DNA of 64,000 bases from Caulobacter mirabilis (GTDB lineage Bacteria; Pseudomonadota; Alphaproteobacteria; Caulobacterales; Caulobacteraceae). Under the pieces are notes generated by a model, which was not told where the DNA came from, did not search any database, and was given only the letters and a program-made list of their open reading frames with translations. Position numbers and translations under genes: made by a program. Location of the stretch: the NCBI RefSeq assembly GCF_002749615.1, contig NZ_CP024201.1, forward strand, positions 1,798,001-1,862,000, written 5' to 3'. Every line of letters starts with the position of its first letter. The stretch's first letter is position 1. Of this stretch, positions 33,487-42,797 are shown one piece after another.

Positions 33487-34905
33487 TCAGGCCGCCTTCG
33501 CCAGGGCGCCGGGTCGACGGCGATGCCAGTTCGTCGCCGACTGGAAGGCGACCCCGGCGCGCAACAGCGTCGCCTCGGCCAGGTCCGACCCGACCAGCTG
33601 CACGGCCATCGGCAAGCCGCCCGGGCTCGCGCCGGCGGGCAGGGTGAGGGCGGGGTGTCCCGTCAGGTCGAAGACGCCGGTGAACCGCTGCAGGCCCTCG
33701 ATCAGCTCCGGCTGTTCGCCCAGCGTCCGGACGGTCGCCAGGGTCAGCGGCGCGAACGGCTGCACCGGCGTCAGCAGCAGGTCGATGTCGCGGAACAGGG
33801 CCGAGACCGCGCCGCGCGCCGCCATCCGTCGCAACAGGGCTTCCTGATAAGCCGTGGCCGATGCCTGTCGCCCCCGGTCGAGCACGGCGGCGAGCACCGG
33901 GCCGTAGGCCTCGCGCTGCGAAGGGAAGGTTCCGGCGTGAGCGACGGCCGCCTCGACGGCGCAGATCAGGGCCCAATCGGCGACGGCTTCGGTCGTGTTG
34001 GGGAAGGCGACTTCGACAAGCCTCGCGCCAAGAGCTTCGAAGGTCGCGGCGGCTTCGGCCATCATGCCCGACACCTCTGGATCGGCGCCCGACGCGTTCC
34101 AGCGCGGGTCGATCCCGATGCGCAGGCCGCGGACGCCGCCGGCGATCTCGGCGGCATAGGCCGGAACAGGCTCCGCGCGGCTGGTCGGGTCGGCCGGGTC
34201 GTGGCCGGCGATCGCCTGCATCAGCACCGCCAGGTCCGCCGCGCTGCGGGCCATGGGCCCGACATGGTCCAGACTGGCCGCCAGCTCGACGGCCCCGTGG
34301 CGGCTGACCCGGCCCCAGGTCGGCTTCAGCCCGGTGACGCCGTTGGCCGAGCTGGGCCAGCGGATCGAGCCGCCGGTGTCCGAGCCCAGCGCTCCGAAAC
34401 AGAGGCCGGCCGCGACCGCGACGCCGGGCCCGCTCGACGAGATGCCGGTCCAGTAGTCGGGGTTCCAGGGGTTCACCGGCGGGGCCACGGTCGGATGGTG
34501 GTCGGCATAGGCGCCCTCGGTGAGCTGCTGCTTGCCGAGGATCACGGCGCCGGCGGCCTTCAGGCGGCGGACCACCGTGGCGTCATCGCCCGACCAGGCG
34601 TCGCGGCGCAGCGGCATGCCGGCCGCCGTCGGCGCCTCGACGGTCCAGAACAGATCCTTCACGCCCAGCGGCACGCCGTGCAGCGGCCCGCGCCATCGGC
34701 CGGCGGCGATCTCGGCCTCCGCCGTAGCCGCCTGGGCGAGGGCGCTGTCGGCGGTGACGACGACGTAGCTGTTCAAGGCGGGGTCGAGCGCCGCGATCCT
34801 GGCCAGCAGGGCCTGGGTCAACGCGAGGGGCGAGACCTCGCGATCGCGGATCAGGGCCGAGACCTCCAGCAGCTCCAGGTCGGTCAAGGCGTCTTGGGTC
34901 GTCAT
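33487..34905 (-). CDS. Amidase-signature hydrolase, cytosolic
   Basis: A 472-residue amidase-signature enzyme that hydrolyses an amide. Lys83 sits in GVPLGVKDLFW. The Ser-rich loop ISSSGPGVAVAAGL (about 155-168) replaces the common GGSSGG and supplies the cis-Ser. The nucleophile Ser180 is in GSDTGGSIRWPSS. No signal peptide is seen. Start MTTQDALTD at 34905 follows GAGGAGGCCCG. The substrate cannot be told from these motifs. It is followed after 4 bases by an MFS transporter gene, forming a two-gene operon; a second, exported amidase is encoded 101 bases upstream. Confidence 0.88.
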   Translation of the reverse strand: MTTQDALTDLELLEVSALIRDREVSPLALTQALLARIAALDPALNSYVVVTADSALAQAATAEAEIAAGRWRGPLHGVPLGVKDLFWTVEAPTAAGMPLRRDAWSGDDATVVRRLKAAGAVILGKQQLTEGAYADHHPTVAPPVNPWNPDYWTGISSSGPGVAVAAGLCFGALGSDTGGSIRWPSSANGVTGLKPTWGRVSRHGAVELAASLDHVGPMARSAADLAVLMQAIAGHDPADPTSRAEPVPAYAAEIAGGVRGLRIGIDPRWNASGADPEVSGMMAEAAATFEALGARLVEVAFPNTTEAVADWALICAVEAAVAHAGTFPSQREAYGPVLAAVLDRGRQASATAYQEALLRRMAARGAVSALFRDIDLLLTPVQPFAPLTLATVRTLGEQPELIEGLQRFTGVFDLTGHPALTLPAGASPGGLPMAVQLVGSDLAEATLLRAGVAFQSATNWHRRRPGALAKAA

Positions 34906-35006
34906 CGGGCCTCCTCGGTCAGACGGGCCGACCTCGGCCCGCGCCGGGAAGCAGATGGCGGCGCAGGGCGCCGCCGTCTGGCGGAAACCGGACTCCGATC
35001 GGACGC

Positions 35007-36485
35007 CTAGGCGCTGATCGGCGGCCGGCGGCCGGCCCAGGGCTGGGCGGCTTCCAGGGCGTAGGCCAGCTCGAACAGCAGGGCGTCGTTTCCCGCCTTG
35101 GCCGCGAACTGGACGCCGACGGGCAGGCCGTCCTTGGTCCAGTGCAGCGGCACGCTCATCGCCGGGGCCCCGGCGACGTTGTGCAGCGGGGTGTAGCCGA
35201 CATAGTCCATCAGCCGCTCGGCCAGGGTCTGGAACGGCACGTCGCCCGAGACGAAGCCGATCGGCACGGGCGGCTTGGTCAGCACCGGCGAGACGATCAC
35301 GTCGAAGTCCGCGAACCAGCCGTCGTAGGCCTTGGCGTCGCCGGCCAGCCGGCCGATGGCGGCGTCGACGGCGCCTTCCGGCGCCTTGGCGATCAGCTCG
35401 GCCATGCCCAGCGAGAAGGGTTCGGCCTCGGCCGGGGTCGGCGCCCGACCGATCAGCTTGGCGATCGCCTGGACGTCCATGGCCGCGCCGGCAGACCAGA
35501 GCGTCAGGAAGTCCTGGCCGAAACGCGCTGAATCGATTGGCCATTTGGTCTCGGAGACGCGGTGGCCCATGGCCTGCAGCAGCTTCACGGCGCCGTCCAG
35601 GCCGGCGCGGACCTCGGCGTCGGGCTGGCGGCCGTTGCCGCTGGCGCTCAACACGCCGATGCGCAGCTTCCGCTTCGTCGGCGTCGTGATCAGGCCGACG
35701 GGCTTGTAGGGCGCATCCGCCTCGGCGCGTTCCGTCGCGGCGAACATGGCGGCCGAGTCGCGCACGGAGTGGGTCTCGACGTGGTTCACCGAAAGGTCCA
35801 CCACCCGCATGCCGGTGTTGCCGACCAGGCGGCCGCGCGAGGGCTTGAAGCCGAACAGGCCGCAGCAGGATCCGGGGATGCGGATCGAGCCGCCGCCGTC
35901 GCTGGCGTGGGCGATGGCGACGACGCCCGAAGCCACGGCCGCCGCGGCGCCGCCCGACGAGCCGCCGCTCGAATGACCAGGATTCCAGGGATTGCGCGTC
36001 GGGCCGTAGGCGAGGGGCTCGGTCGTCGGCAGGTAGCCGGCCTCCGGCGTCGCCGATTTGCCGATGACCACGAAGCCGGCCTTCAGCGCGCCGGCGACGT
36101 AGGGATCGGTGCTGGTCGCCGCCGCCAGGTTGTAGCGGCTGGCCGAGCCGTAGCGGGTCGGCAGGCCGGCGTAGTCGTCCAGGTCCTTGACCAGGAAGGG
36201 CACGCCCGCGAACGGCCCGGTCTGGCCGCCCTTCTTGGCCGCGTCGATCGCCCGGTCGTAGTCCGAGTTGACGATGAAGTTCAGCTTCGGCTGCAGGGTC
36301 TCGGCCCGGCGGATCGCGGCCTCGACCGCCTCGACGACGCTGATCTCCTTCTTGCGGATCCGGGCGGCGATCGCGGTGGCGTCCTCGGTCCAGGCGGCCG
36401 GCGCCGGCTTCGGAGCGGCGAGGGCCGGCGCGGCGGTCGCTGCGGCGGAGACGGCCAGCAGGCCGCGGCGGGTCAGATCGGTCAT
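35007..36485 (-). CDS. Exported amidase-signature hydrolase
   Basis: The 492-residue enzyme carries a twin-arginine-like leader ([20 protein letters not shown], then ALAAP), so it probably acts in the periplasm. The catalytic triad is clear: Lys100 in PFLVKDLDD, cis-Ser177 in [17 protein letters not shown] and nucleophile Ser200 in [14 protein letters not shown]. The substrate amide is unknown. ATG at 36485 is chosen because the leader begins there; an upstream in-frame ATG adds 25 unlike residues. It is divergent from the aldolase gene and lies upstream of a second amidase plus MFS gene on the same strand. Confidence 0.9.
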   Translation of the reverse strand: MTDLTRRGLLAVSAAATAAPALAAPKPAPAAWTEDATAIAARIRKKEISVVEAVEAAIRRAETLQPKLNFIVNSDYDRAIDAAKKGGQTGPFAGVPFLVKDLDDYAGLPTRYGSASRYNLAAATSTDPYVAGALKAGFVVIGKSATPEAGYLPTTEPLAYGPTRNPWNPGHSSGGSSGGAAAAVASGVVAIAHASDGGGSIRIPGSCCGLFGFKPSRGRLVGNTGMRVVDLSVNHVETHSVRDSAAMFAATERAEADAPYKPVGLITTPTKRKLRIGVLSASGNGRQPDAEVRAGLDGAVKLLQAMGHRVSETKWPIDSARFGQDFLTLWSAGAAMDVQAIAKLIGRAPTPAEAEPFSLGMAELIAKAPEGAVDAAIGRLAGDAKAYDGWFADFDVIVSPVLTKPPVPIGFVSGDVPFQTLAERLMDYVGYTPLHNVAGAPAMSVPLHWTKDGLPVGVQFAAKAGNDALLFELAYALEAAQPWAGRRPPISA

Positions 36486-36634
36486 GTGAAGCCCTCCCAT
36501 GGACGTCTTGGCGCGTCCGTTATCGGTGATCAGCTTGGCCGGTCGAACGGCGCTCCGCAAGCCGCTCGAAAGCTTGACGCCAGCGTCATCGGGGCAGACT
36601 CTCCGCGCCGACAGAACAATACGAGGAGGATATG

Positions 36635-37411
36635 ATGGCCGACGGTTCGATGACCGGCGTGGGTTCGCTGAAGGGCAAGGTCAGCGAGGCGGAGTGGCAG
36701 GCGCGGGTCGACCTGGCCGCCCTCTATCGCCTGGTCGCGCTGCACGGGTGGGACGACATGATCTTCACCCACATCTCGGCGCGGATTCCGGGGCCTGAGC
36801 ACCACTTCCTGATCAACCCCTACGGCATGTTCTTCGAGGAGATCACCGCCAGCTCGCTGGTCAAGATCGACCTGGACGGCAACACGCTGCAGGAGACGCC
36901 GTACTTCATCAATCCGGCGGGCTTCACCATCCACTCGGCCATCCACGCCGCGCGCGAGGACGCCATGTTCGTGATGCACCTGCATTCGGACCAGGGCGTC
37001 GCGGTCGCGGCCCAGAAGGACGGCCTGCTGCCGATCAGCCAGCATGCGCTGATCGTGCTGCCGCAACTCGCCTATCATGACTATGAGGGCATTGCGCTCA
37101 ACCTTGACGAGCGCGAGCGTCTGGTGGCTGATATCGGCGACAAGCAGCTGATGCTGCTGCGCAATCACGGCACCCTGTCGGTGGGGAACACGGCGGCCGC
37201 ATGCTGGATCGGAATGTTCTACCTGGAGCGCGCCTGCCAGCAGCAGGTCATGGCGCTGTCGGCCGGACGGGACGGGGTGCTGACCGCGCCCGAGGCGGCC
37301 CAGGCGGAGGTGCGCAGTCAGACGGGCCGGGGCATGGGGCCGATCGGCGGCCTGGCCTGGCCGGGCGCGCTGCGTCAGCTGGACCGGTCGCTGCCGGGGT
37401 ACGACGTCTAA
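36635..37411 (+). CDS. Class II aldolase/adducin-domain protein
   Basis: A 258-residue protein of the fuculose-1-phosphate aldolase/adducin fold. It has WDDMIFTHISARIPG, INPYGMFFEEI, the zinc-site His pair in FVMHLHSDQGVAVAAQ and a third His in LLRNHGTLSVG. Members cleave sugar phosphates or have structural roles; the Zn ligands look intact, so catalysis is plausible. Two ATGs are adjacent: AGGAGG sits 5 bases before the second (36635) and only 2 before the first, so I use the second. It lies upstream of an unknown exported protein whose frame overlaps it. Confidence 0.88.
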   Translation: MADGSMTGVGSLKGKVSEAEWQARVDLAALYRLVALHGWDDMIFTHISARIPGPEHHFLINPYGMFFEEITASSLVKIDLDGNTLQETPYFINPAGFTIHSAIHAAREDAMFVMHLHSDQGVAVAAQKDGLLPISQHALIVLPQLAYHDYEGIALNLDERERLVADIGDKQLMLLRNHGTLSVGNTAAACWIGMFYLERACQQQVMALSAGRDGVLTAPEAAQAEVRSQTGRGMGPIGGLAWPGALRQLDRSLPGYDV

Positions 37412-38181
37412 CCCATCGTTTCGGCAGGACCTTCGCCGCCGCGGGCTTCGGGCTCGCGGCGGTTTTCGGTTGCGGCGAGGCCTGGGCCGGCGCCTGGCCG
37501 CTGCCGCCCGGGCGGAGCCAGGCGATCCTCAAAGTCGAACAGGCCCGATCCGACGAGGCCTACGACATCCACGGCGATCGCCATCCCGCGGCCGAGCGCG
37601 AGGAGACGATGCTCAGCCTCTACGTCGAGCGCGGCCTCACCCAGCGGGTCACGCTTCAGGGCAAGGCCGCCTGGATCGACGGCGAGGACGACGGCCGCGG
37701 ATATGGCGGACGCGGGCCGCTGGAGCTGGGCCTGCGCTACCTGGCCTACCAGGACGCCCGCACGGCGGTGAGCGTCTATGTCGGCGTGATCGACGCGGGG
37801 AGGGGACGCAACGCCGGCTACGCCGACCCGGGGGTCGGCGGGACGGATGTCGAGGCGCGGGTGCTGGCGGGACGGTCGTTTCGTGTCCTCCAGAGGCCGG
37901 CCTTCGCCGAGGCGCAGGTCGCCCGACTCGCCCGCGCGGACCTCTCGGCGGAGACCCGGCTCGACCTGACCCTGGGCGTCGAGCCGACGCCGGACTGGCT
38001 GCTGATGGTCCAAAGCTACGCCGGGGAAGCCGACGTCGGGTCCCGCTGGGTGAAGCTGGAAACCTCCGCCGTCAGACGGTTCGGGGCCTGGCGCATCCAG
38101 GCCGGCTGGCGGTTCTCTTTAGCCGGGCGAGCGGGCCCCGCGGAACAGGGGCCGGCGCTCGGCCTCTGGCGCGCGTTCTGA
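37201..38181 (+). CDS. Exported beta-barrel-like protein with no canonical start near its signal peptide
   Basis: The convincing part begins about 37408: a signal peptide (RFGRTFAAAGFGLAAVF, then GCGEAWAG) and a 230-residue mature domain. That domain has alternating strands (MLSLYVERGLTQRVTLQGKA, LELGLRYLAYQDARTAVSV) and a C-terminal Phe (LGLWRAF), typical of outer-membrane barrels. No ATG, GTG or TTG precedes the signal peptide in this frame until ATG 37201, which would add 70 odd residues inside the aldolase gene. Either the start is non-standard or a base is wrong. Function unknown. Confidence 0.6.
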   Translation: MLDRNVLPGARLPAAGHGAVGRTGRGADRARGGPGGGAQSDGPGHGADRRPGLAGRAASAGPVAAGVRRLTHRFGRTFAAAGFGLAAVFGCGEAWAGAWPLPPGRSQAILKVEQARSDEAYDIHGDRHPAAEREETMLSLYVERGLTQRVTLQGKAAWIDGEDDGRGYGGRGPLELGLRYLAYQDARTAVSVYVGVIDAGRGRNAGYADPGVGGTDVEARVLAGRSFRVLQRPAFAEAQVARLARADLSAETRLDLTLGVEPTPDWLLMVQSYAGEADVGSRWVKLETSAVRRFGAWRIQAGWRFSLAGRAGPAEQGPALGLWRAF

Positions 38182-38305
38182 TTGTTTCAGGACTGAAATC
38201 CCCCGTCATCCCGTGGTCACGTCAATCCGGTTTACGCTGTCGATGATGCCTCTATATGTGCCGTCAGTTCGGGCCGGTCTCTCCGGCGTGGGGAGTCGTA
38301 CTTAA

Positions 38306-39418
38306 GTGATCCGTCGGCACTTCTTCCTCTTCATCGCCGCCGCCTTCCTCGTCGTTATGCTCGTCGGCGGGGGCATCAAGCTCGCGTTCGGCGACGCCAA
38401 GCCCAAGGCGGGCGGAGGCGGGCCGGGCGGTCGCGCCGCCGCGGTGTCCCAGACCCAGGTCGCGGACCACGCCTTTGTCGACCGCATCGAGGTCCTCGGC
38501 GCCGCCAAGGGACGTCAGGCGGTCACCATCACCTCCAACACCACCGAGCTGGTCACGGCCGTCCGCTTCCAGGACGGCCAGCAGGTCGCCAAGGGGCAGG
38601 TTCTGGTCGAGCTGAAGGCCAACGAGCAGGACGCCGGCCTGATCGAGGCCCGCGCCCGGCTGGCCCAGGCCGAACGCGACTACAAACGCTGGAGCGAGCT
38701 GGCCGAGCGCGGCGTCGCGCCGCGCGCCACGGCCGAGCAGTATCTGTCGGCGCTGGAGACCGCCCGGGCGAGCGTCGCCGCCGCCGACTCCCGCAAGCTG
38801 GACCGCGTGATCCGCGCGCCCTTCTCGGGCGTGGTCGGCCTGACCGACGTGGCGCCGGGGACCCTGATCCAGCCGGGCGCCAAGATCGTCTCGCTGGACG
38901 ACCTCTCGACCGTCCGCGTCGACTTCAACATTCCCGATCGCTACCTGCCGGTCCTGGCCGAGGGCGCGCCGATCGCCGCCAAGCCCGACGCCTGGCCGAA
39001 CGAGAGCTTCAACGGTCGCATCGCCCAGCTGGACAGCCGCATCGATCCGGCCACCCGGGCCATCGTCGCCAGGGCCGAGTTCCCGAACCCGGCCGGCCGC
39101 ATCAAGCCGGGCATGCTGATGCGCGTAACCATCGCTCACGGCGGTCGCCAGGCTCCGGCGGTGCCGGAGGCGGCGATCCAGTTCGAGGCCGACCAGGCCT
39201 ACGCCTTCGTCATTGATCGGAAGGGCGAGGGCTCCGTCGCCCGCAAGCAGCCGATCCAGGTCGGCGTCACCCAGGACGGCTTCGTCGAGATCCTGGGCGG
39301 GCTGAAGCCGGGCGAACGGATCGTGGCCGACGGCCTCAACCGCATCCAGAACGGCCAGGCCGTCCGCGTCGGCGGCGGCAAGGGCGGCGCCAACGCCGGA
39401 CAGCAGGCGGCCCGCTGA
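38306..39418 (+). CDS. RND periplasmic adaptor protein
   Basis: The 370-residue membrane-fusion protein starts with GTG (38306, GGGAG 10 bases upstream) and a membrane anchor (FFLFIAAAFLVVMLVGGGIKLAFG). A Gly-rich linker leads to the lipoyl, hairpin and barrel domains: VLGAAKGRQAVTITSNTTELV, DGQQVAKGQVLVELKANEQDA, IEARARLAQAERDYKRW and VIRAPFSGVVGLTDVAPGTL. The hairpin is short, as in adaptors pairing with MexF/AcrB-like permeases. Its stop overlaps the permease start (TGATG). A Gly/Gln-rich tail closes the protein. Confidence 0.92.
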   Translation: MIRRHFFLFIAAAFLVVMLVGGGIKLAFGDAKPKAGGGGPGGRAAAVSQTQVADHAFVDRIEVLGAAKGRQAVTITSNTTELVTAVRFQDGQQVAKGQVLVELKANEQDAGLIEARARLAQAERDYKRWSELAERGVAPRATAEQYLSALETARASVAAADSRKLDRVIRAPFSGVVGLTDVAPGTLIQPGAKIVSLDDLSTVRVDFNIPDRYLPVLAEGAPIAAKPDAWPNESFNGRIAQLDSRIDPATRAIVARAEFPNPAGRIKPGMLMRVTIAHGGRQAPAVPEAAIQFEADQAYAFVIDRKGEGSVARKQPIQVGVTQDGFVEILGGLKPGERIVADGLNRIQNGQAVRVGGGKGGANAGQQAAR

Positions 39419-42400
39419 TGCTGTCGGACCTGTCCGTCAAGCGTCCCGTCTTCGCGGCCGTCGCCGCGATCATCCTGGTCGTCATCGGGGCGGCGGCCTA
39501 TTTCGCGCTGCCGATCCGTGAACTGCCCAACGTCGATCCGCCGGTGGTGTCGATCCAGACCACCTATCGCGGCGCCTCGGCCGAGATCATCGAAGAGCGG
39601 ATCACCCAGGTGCTCGAGCGCCAGGTGTCCGGCATCCAGGGTATCGACCGGGTCACCTCGTCCAGCCGGGACGGGCGCAGCCAGATCAACATCACCTTCA
39701 CGCTGAACACCGACCTGGAGACGGCGGCGAACGACGTGCGCGACGCCGCCAGCCGGGTGGTCAACCAGCTGCCCGACCAGGCCGATCCGCCGCAGATCGC
39801 CAAGGCCAACGCCGACTCCGCGCCGATCATCATCCTGAACATGACGTCGACGACGCTGAGCCCGCTTCAGCTCGCCGACTATGCCGACCGCTTCCTGGTC
39901 GAGCGGATGTCGACCATCCCCGGCGTGGCCACGGTCGGGATGAACGGCCCGATCTACGCCATGCGCATCTGGCTGGACGCCGACCAGATGGCCGCCCGCG
40001 GCCTGACCGTCGACGACGTCGAGACGGCGCTGAACAGCCAGAACGTCGAGCTGCCGGCGGGCGCGCTGGAGAGCACAGCCAAGGACTTCACCATCCGGGT
40101 CAACCGCGGCTACGCCAAGCCGTCGGACTTCGCGACCCTGCCGGTGAAGCCGGCCAACCTGACGGCCGCCGCCATCGCGGCCAACAGCAATGCCTACATC
40201 ACCCGGCTGGGCGACATCGCCCGCATCGGCGAAGCCGCGGCCGAGCCGCGCCGCGTCTTCCGCGGCAACGGACAGGACCAGATCGGCCTGTTCCTGACGC
40301 GCCAGTCCCAGGCCAACGACCTGGCCATCGCGGAGGCGGCGAAGAAGGAGATCGACACGATCAACAAGACGCTGCCCCCGGGCACGCAGCTGATCCTCGC
40401 CGTCGACTCCTCCAAGTTCACCGCCGAGGCGATCCACGAGGTGTGGATCACCATGGGCATCTCGATCGCCCTGGTCGCCCTGGTGAACCTGATCTTCCTG
40501 GGCAGCTGGCGGGCGGCGATCATCCCCTCGGTGGTGGCCCCGATCTGCCTGCTGTCGACCTTCATCGTGCTGGCCCCGCTGGGCTTCTCGCTGAACCTGC
40601 TGACCCTGCTGGCGCTCGTGCTGGCCGTCGGCCTGGTCGTCGACGACGCCATCGTGGTGGTCGAGAACATCCAGCGCCGCATGGACGAGGACGGCGAGCC
40701 CGCGCCCGTCGCCGCCACCCGCGGCGCGCGCCAGGTGTTCTTCGCGGTCATCGCCACCACGATCGTGCTGATCTCGGTGTTCGCGCCGCTGATGTTCCTG
40801 CCGGGCTACATCGGCCGGCTGTTCGTCGAACTGGCCGTGGCCATCGCCGCCGCCGTCGCCTTCTCGGCCTTCCTCGCCCTGTCGCTGTCGCCGATGCTGG
40901 CCTCCAAGCTGCTCAAGCCGGCCAGCAATTCCGGCTGGCTGGCCCGCCGCGTCGACTACGTGGTCGACAAGGTGAAGCACAGTTACCGCAACTCGCTGGA
41001 GATGCTGCTCGACCACCGCGCCGGCGGCTGGGCCGCGGGCGGGGTGGTGATGGTCCTGGCCGGAGTGGCCGGGGCGCTGTTCCTGCTGCTGCCGCAGGAG
41101 CTGGTGCCGGCCGAGGATCGCGGCCGCGTCGACATCCAGATCTCCGCGCCGGAAGGGGCGGGCTTCGACTACACCCAGGCGGCGGCCCTCAAGGTCGAGC
41201 AGGCGATGAAGGGGTATCGCGAGGACGGCCAGGCCGACCGCTACATCCTCAGCATCCCGCGCTTCGGGGCCACGCAGTTCAACACCGCCAACGGCGTGGT
41301 GGTGATGAAGGATTGGGGCCAGCGGACCAAGACCGCGGACCAGGTCGCCGACGAGCTGAACAGGTCGCTGCAGGGGCTGACCTCGGTTCGCGCCGTGGCC
41401 AGCGTGCGCGGCGCCTTCCAGCGCGGCGGCGGACAGGGCGGCGGCACCAACGTCGACCTGATCGGCCTGGGCGCCGACTACGACGAGATCGCCCGCTGGC
41501 TGGCGCCGATCCGCGACGCCATGCAGCAGCATCCCGGCTTCTCGCGGCCGCGCCTCGACTACGAGCCGACCTCGCCGCGCCTGTCGGTGGACATCGACCG
41601 CGAGCGGGCCGCCGCCCTGGGCGTGACGCCCCAGGCCGTGGGCCGGGCGCTGGAGACCATGTTCGGCTCTCGCCGGGTCACGACCTACATCAAGGCCGGC
41701 CAGGAGTACGACGTCATCCTGCAGACCGAGCTGGAGCAGCGTCGGACCCTGGAGAACCTGAACACCCTCTATGTCCGCGCGGGCTCGGGCCAGCTGGTGC
41801 CGCTCTCGGCGGTGGTCACCACCAGGCTGCGTGGCGACACCCCGGACCGCGAGCGCACCGATCGGCAGCGGTCGATCGACCTGACCACCCAGCTGTCGCC
41901 GGGCTTCACCGTCGCCGACGCCGTCGCCTTCCTGGAGGCCGAGGCGGCCAAGAACCCGAACCCCGCGGTGACCTACACCTGGGGCGGCCAGGCCAAGGAC
42001 TACCTTGAGGCCTCCGGCGCCGTGGGCTTCGCCTTCGGCATGGCCCTGTTGCTGGTGTTCCTGGTGCTGGCGGCGCAGTTCGAGAGCTGGATCCACCCGG
42101 CGGTGATCATGCTGACCGTGCCGCTGGCGGCGCTGGGCGGGCTGTTCGGCCTGCTGCTGACCGGCCAGTCGATCAACACCTACAGCCAGATCGGCCTGAT
42201 CATCCTGATCGGCATCGCGGCCAAGAACGGCATCCTGATCGTCGAGTTCGCCAACCAGCTGCGCGACGACGGCAAGTCGATCCGCGACGCGGTCATCGAG
42301 GCGGCGGTCCTGCGCCTGCGCCCGATCGTGATGACCTCGATCACTGCTGCCTTCGGCGCCCTGCCGCTGATGCTGTGGCAGGGGGCGGGCGCGGCCAGCC

Positions 42401-42579
42401 GCCAGACCATCGGGGTGACGATCTTCTTCGGGGCGATCTTCGCCACCATGCTGACGGTGTTCGTGGTGCCGGTGTTCTACAACCTGCTGGCCCGGTTCAC
42501 GAAGTCGCCCGAATGGACGGCCCGCCAGATCGAGGCCTTCGAACAGGACAACCCCGACGCCGAGGCCAAGGCGCACTAG
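39418..42579 (+). CDS. RND efflux permease, AcrB type
   Basis: A 1053-residue HAE1-type pump: VKRPVFAAVAAIILVVIGAAAYF (TM1), VERMSTIPGVATVGMNG, FSAFLALSLSPMLASKLLKP, twelve membrane helices and two periplasmic loops. Unlike the permease at 13165, the proton relay is canonical: TM4 has GLVVDDAIVVVEN with both Asp, and TM10 has GIAAKNGILIVEFANQL with the Lys. It forms an operon with the adaptor gene just upstream (TGATG overlap). No outer-membrane gene is adjacent, so the TolC at 23937 is a candidate partner. Substrate unknown. Confidence 0.95.
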   Translation: MLSDLSVKRPVFAAVAAIILVVIGAAAYFALPIRELPNVDPPVVSIQTTYRGASAEIIEERITQVLERQVSGIQGIDRVTSSSRDGRSQINITFTLNTDLETAANDVRDAASRVVNQLPDQADPPQIAKANADSAPIIILNMTSTTLSPLQLADYADRFLVERMSTIPGVATVGMNGPIYAMRIWLDADQMAARGLTVDDVETALNSQNVELPAGALESTAKDFTIRVNRGYAKPSDFATLPVKPANLTAAAIAANSNAYITRLGDIARIGEAAAEPRRVFRGNGQDQIGLFLTRQSQANDLAIAEAAKKEIDTINKTLPPGTQLILAVDSSKFTAEAIHEVWITMGISIALVALVNLIFLGSWRAAIIPSVVAPICLLSTFIVLAPLGFSLNLLTLLALVLAVGLVVDDAIVVVENIQRRMDEDGEPAPVAATRGARQVFFAVIATTIVLISVFAPLMFLPGYIGRLFVELAVAIAAAVAFSAFLALSLSPMLASKLLKPASNSGWLARRVDYVVDKVKHSYRNSLEMLLDHRAGGWAAGGVVMVLAGVAGALFLLLPQELVPAEDRGRVDIQISAPEGAGFDYTQAAALKVEQAMKGYREDGQADRYILSIPRFGATQFNTANGVVVMKDWGQRTKTADQVADELNRSLQGLTSVRAVASVRGAFQRGGGQGGGTNVDLIGLGADYDEIARWLAPIRDAMQQHPGFSRPRLDYEPTSPRLSVDIDRERAAALGVTPQAVGRALETMFGSRRVTTYIKAGQEYDVILQTELEQRRTLENLNTLYVRAGSGQLVPLSAVVTTRLRGDTPDRERTDRQRSIDLTTQLSPGFTVADAVAFLEAEAAKNPNPAVTYTWGGQAKDYLEASGAVGFAFGMALLLVFLVLAAQFESWIHPAVIMLTVPLAALGGLFGLLLTGQSINTYSQIGLIILIGIAAKNGILIVEFANQLRDDGKSIRDAVIEAAVLRLRPIVMTSITAAFGALPLMLWQGAGAASRQTIGVTIFFGAIFATMLTVFVVPVFYNLLARFTKSPEWTARQIEAFEQDNPDAEAKAH

Positions 42580-42592
42580 GGTCGCCCATTTC

Positions 42593-42719
42593 CGTCATCC
42601 TCGCGCCTGTCGCGAGGACCCATGGACGCGGCGAACGACGAGGAGGGCGTGGAGCGATCCGCGCCCTTTGTCTCTTGGCCCATCACGCATGGGTCCTCGC
42701 GACAGGCGCGAGGACGACG
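42593..42719. repeat. Inverted-repeat element, family B copy 1
   Basis: Two 32-base arms, starting CGTCATCCTCGCGCCTGTCG and ending in GGACCCATG, are inverted around 63 bases. One mismatch separates the arms. The element lies between the RND permease stop and the transketolase-like gene. Related pairs are at 47082-47177, 57461-57552 and 61679-61773, each with a GGGACCCA-type inner end. Confidence 0.75.
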
Positions 42720-42797
42720 GGGGTGTCGGCCGGAAAAGACCCGCTGGCGAACCGCCTGCGTCCGGCCTATGAAGCGGTCAGGATGCGAAGGGCAGTC

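Noticed and set aside
39199..42576. Open frame of 1125 codons on the minus strand
   Set aside because: Antisense of the second RND permease; same low-complexity shadow composition and no recognisable protein.
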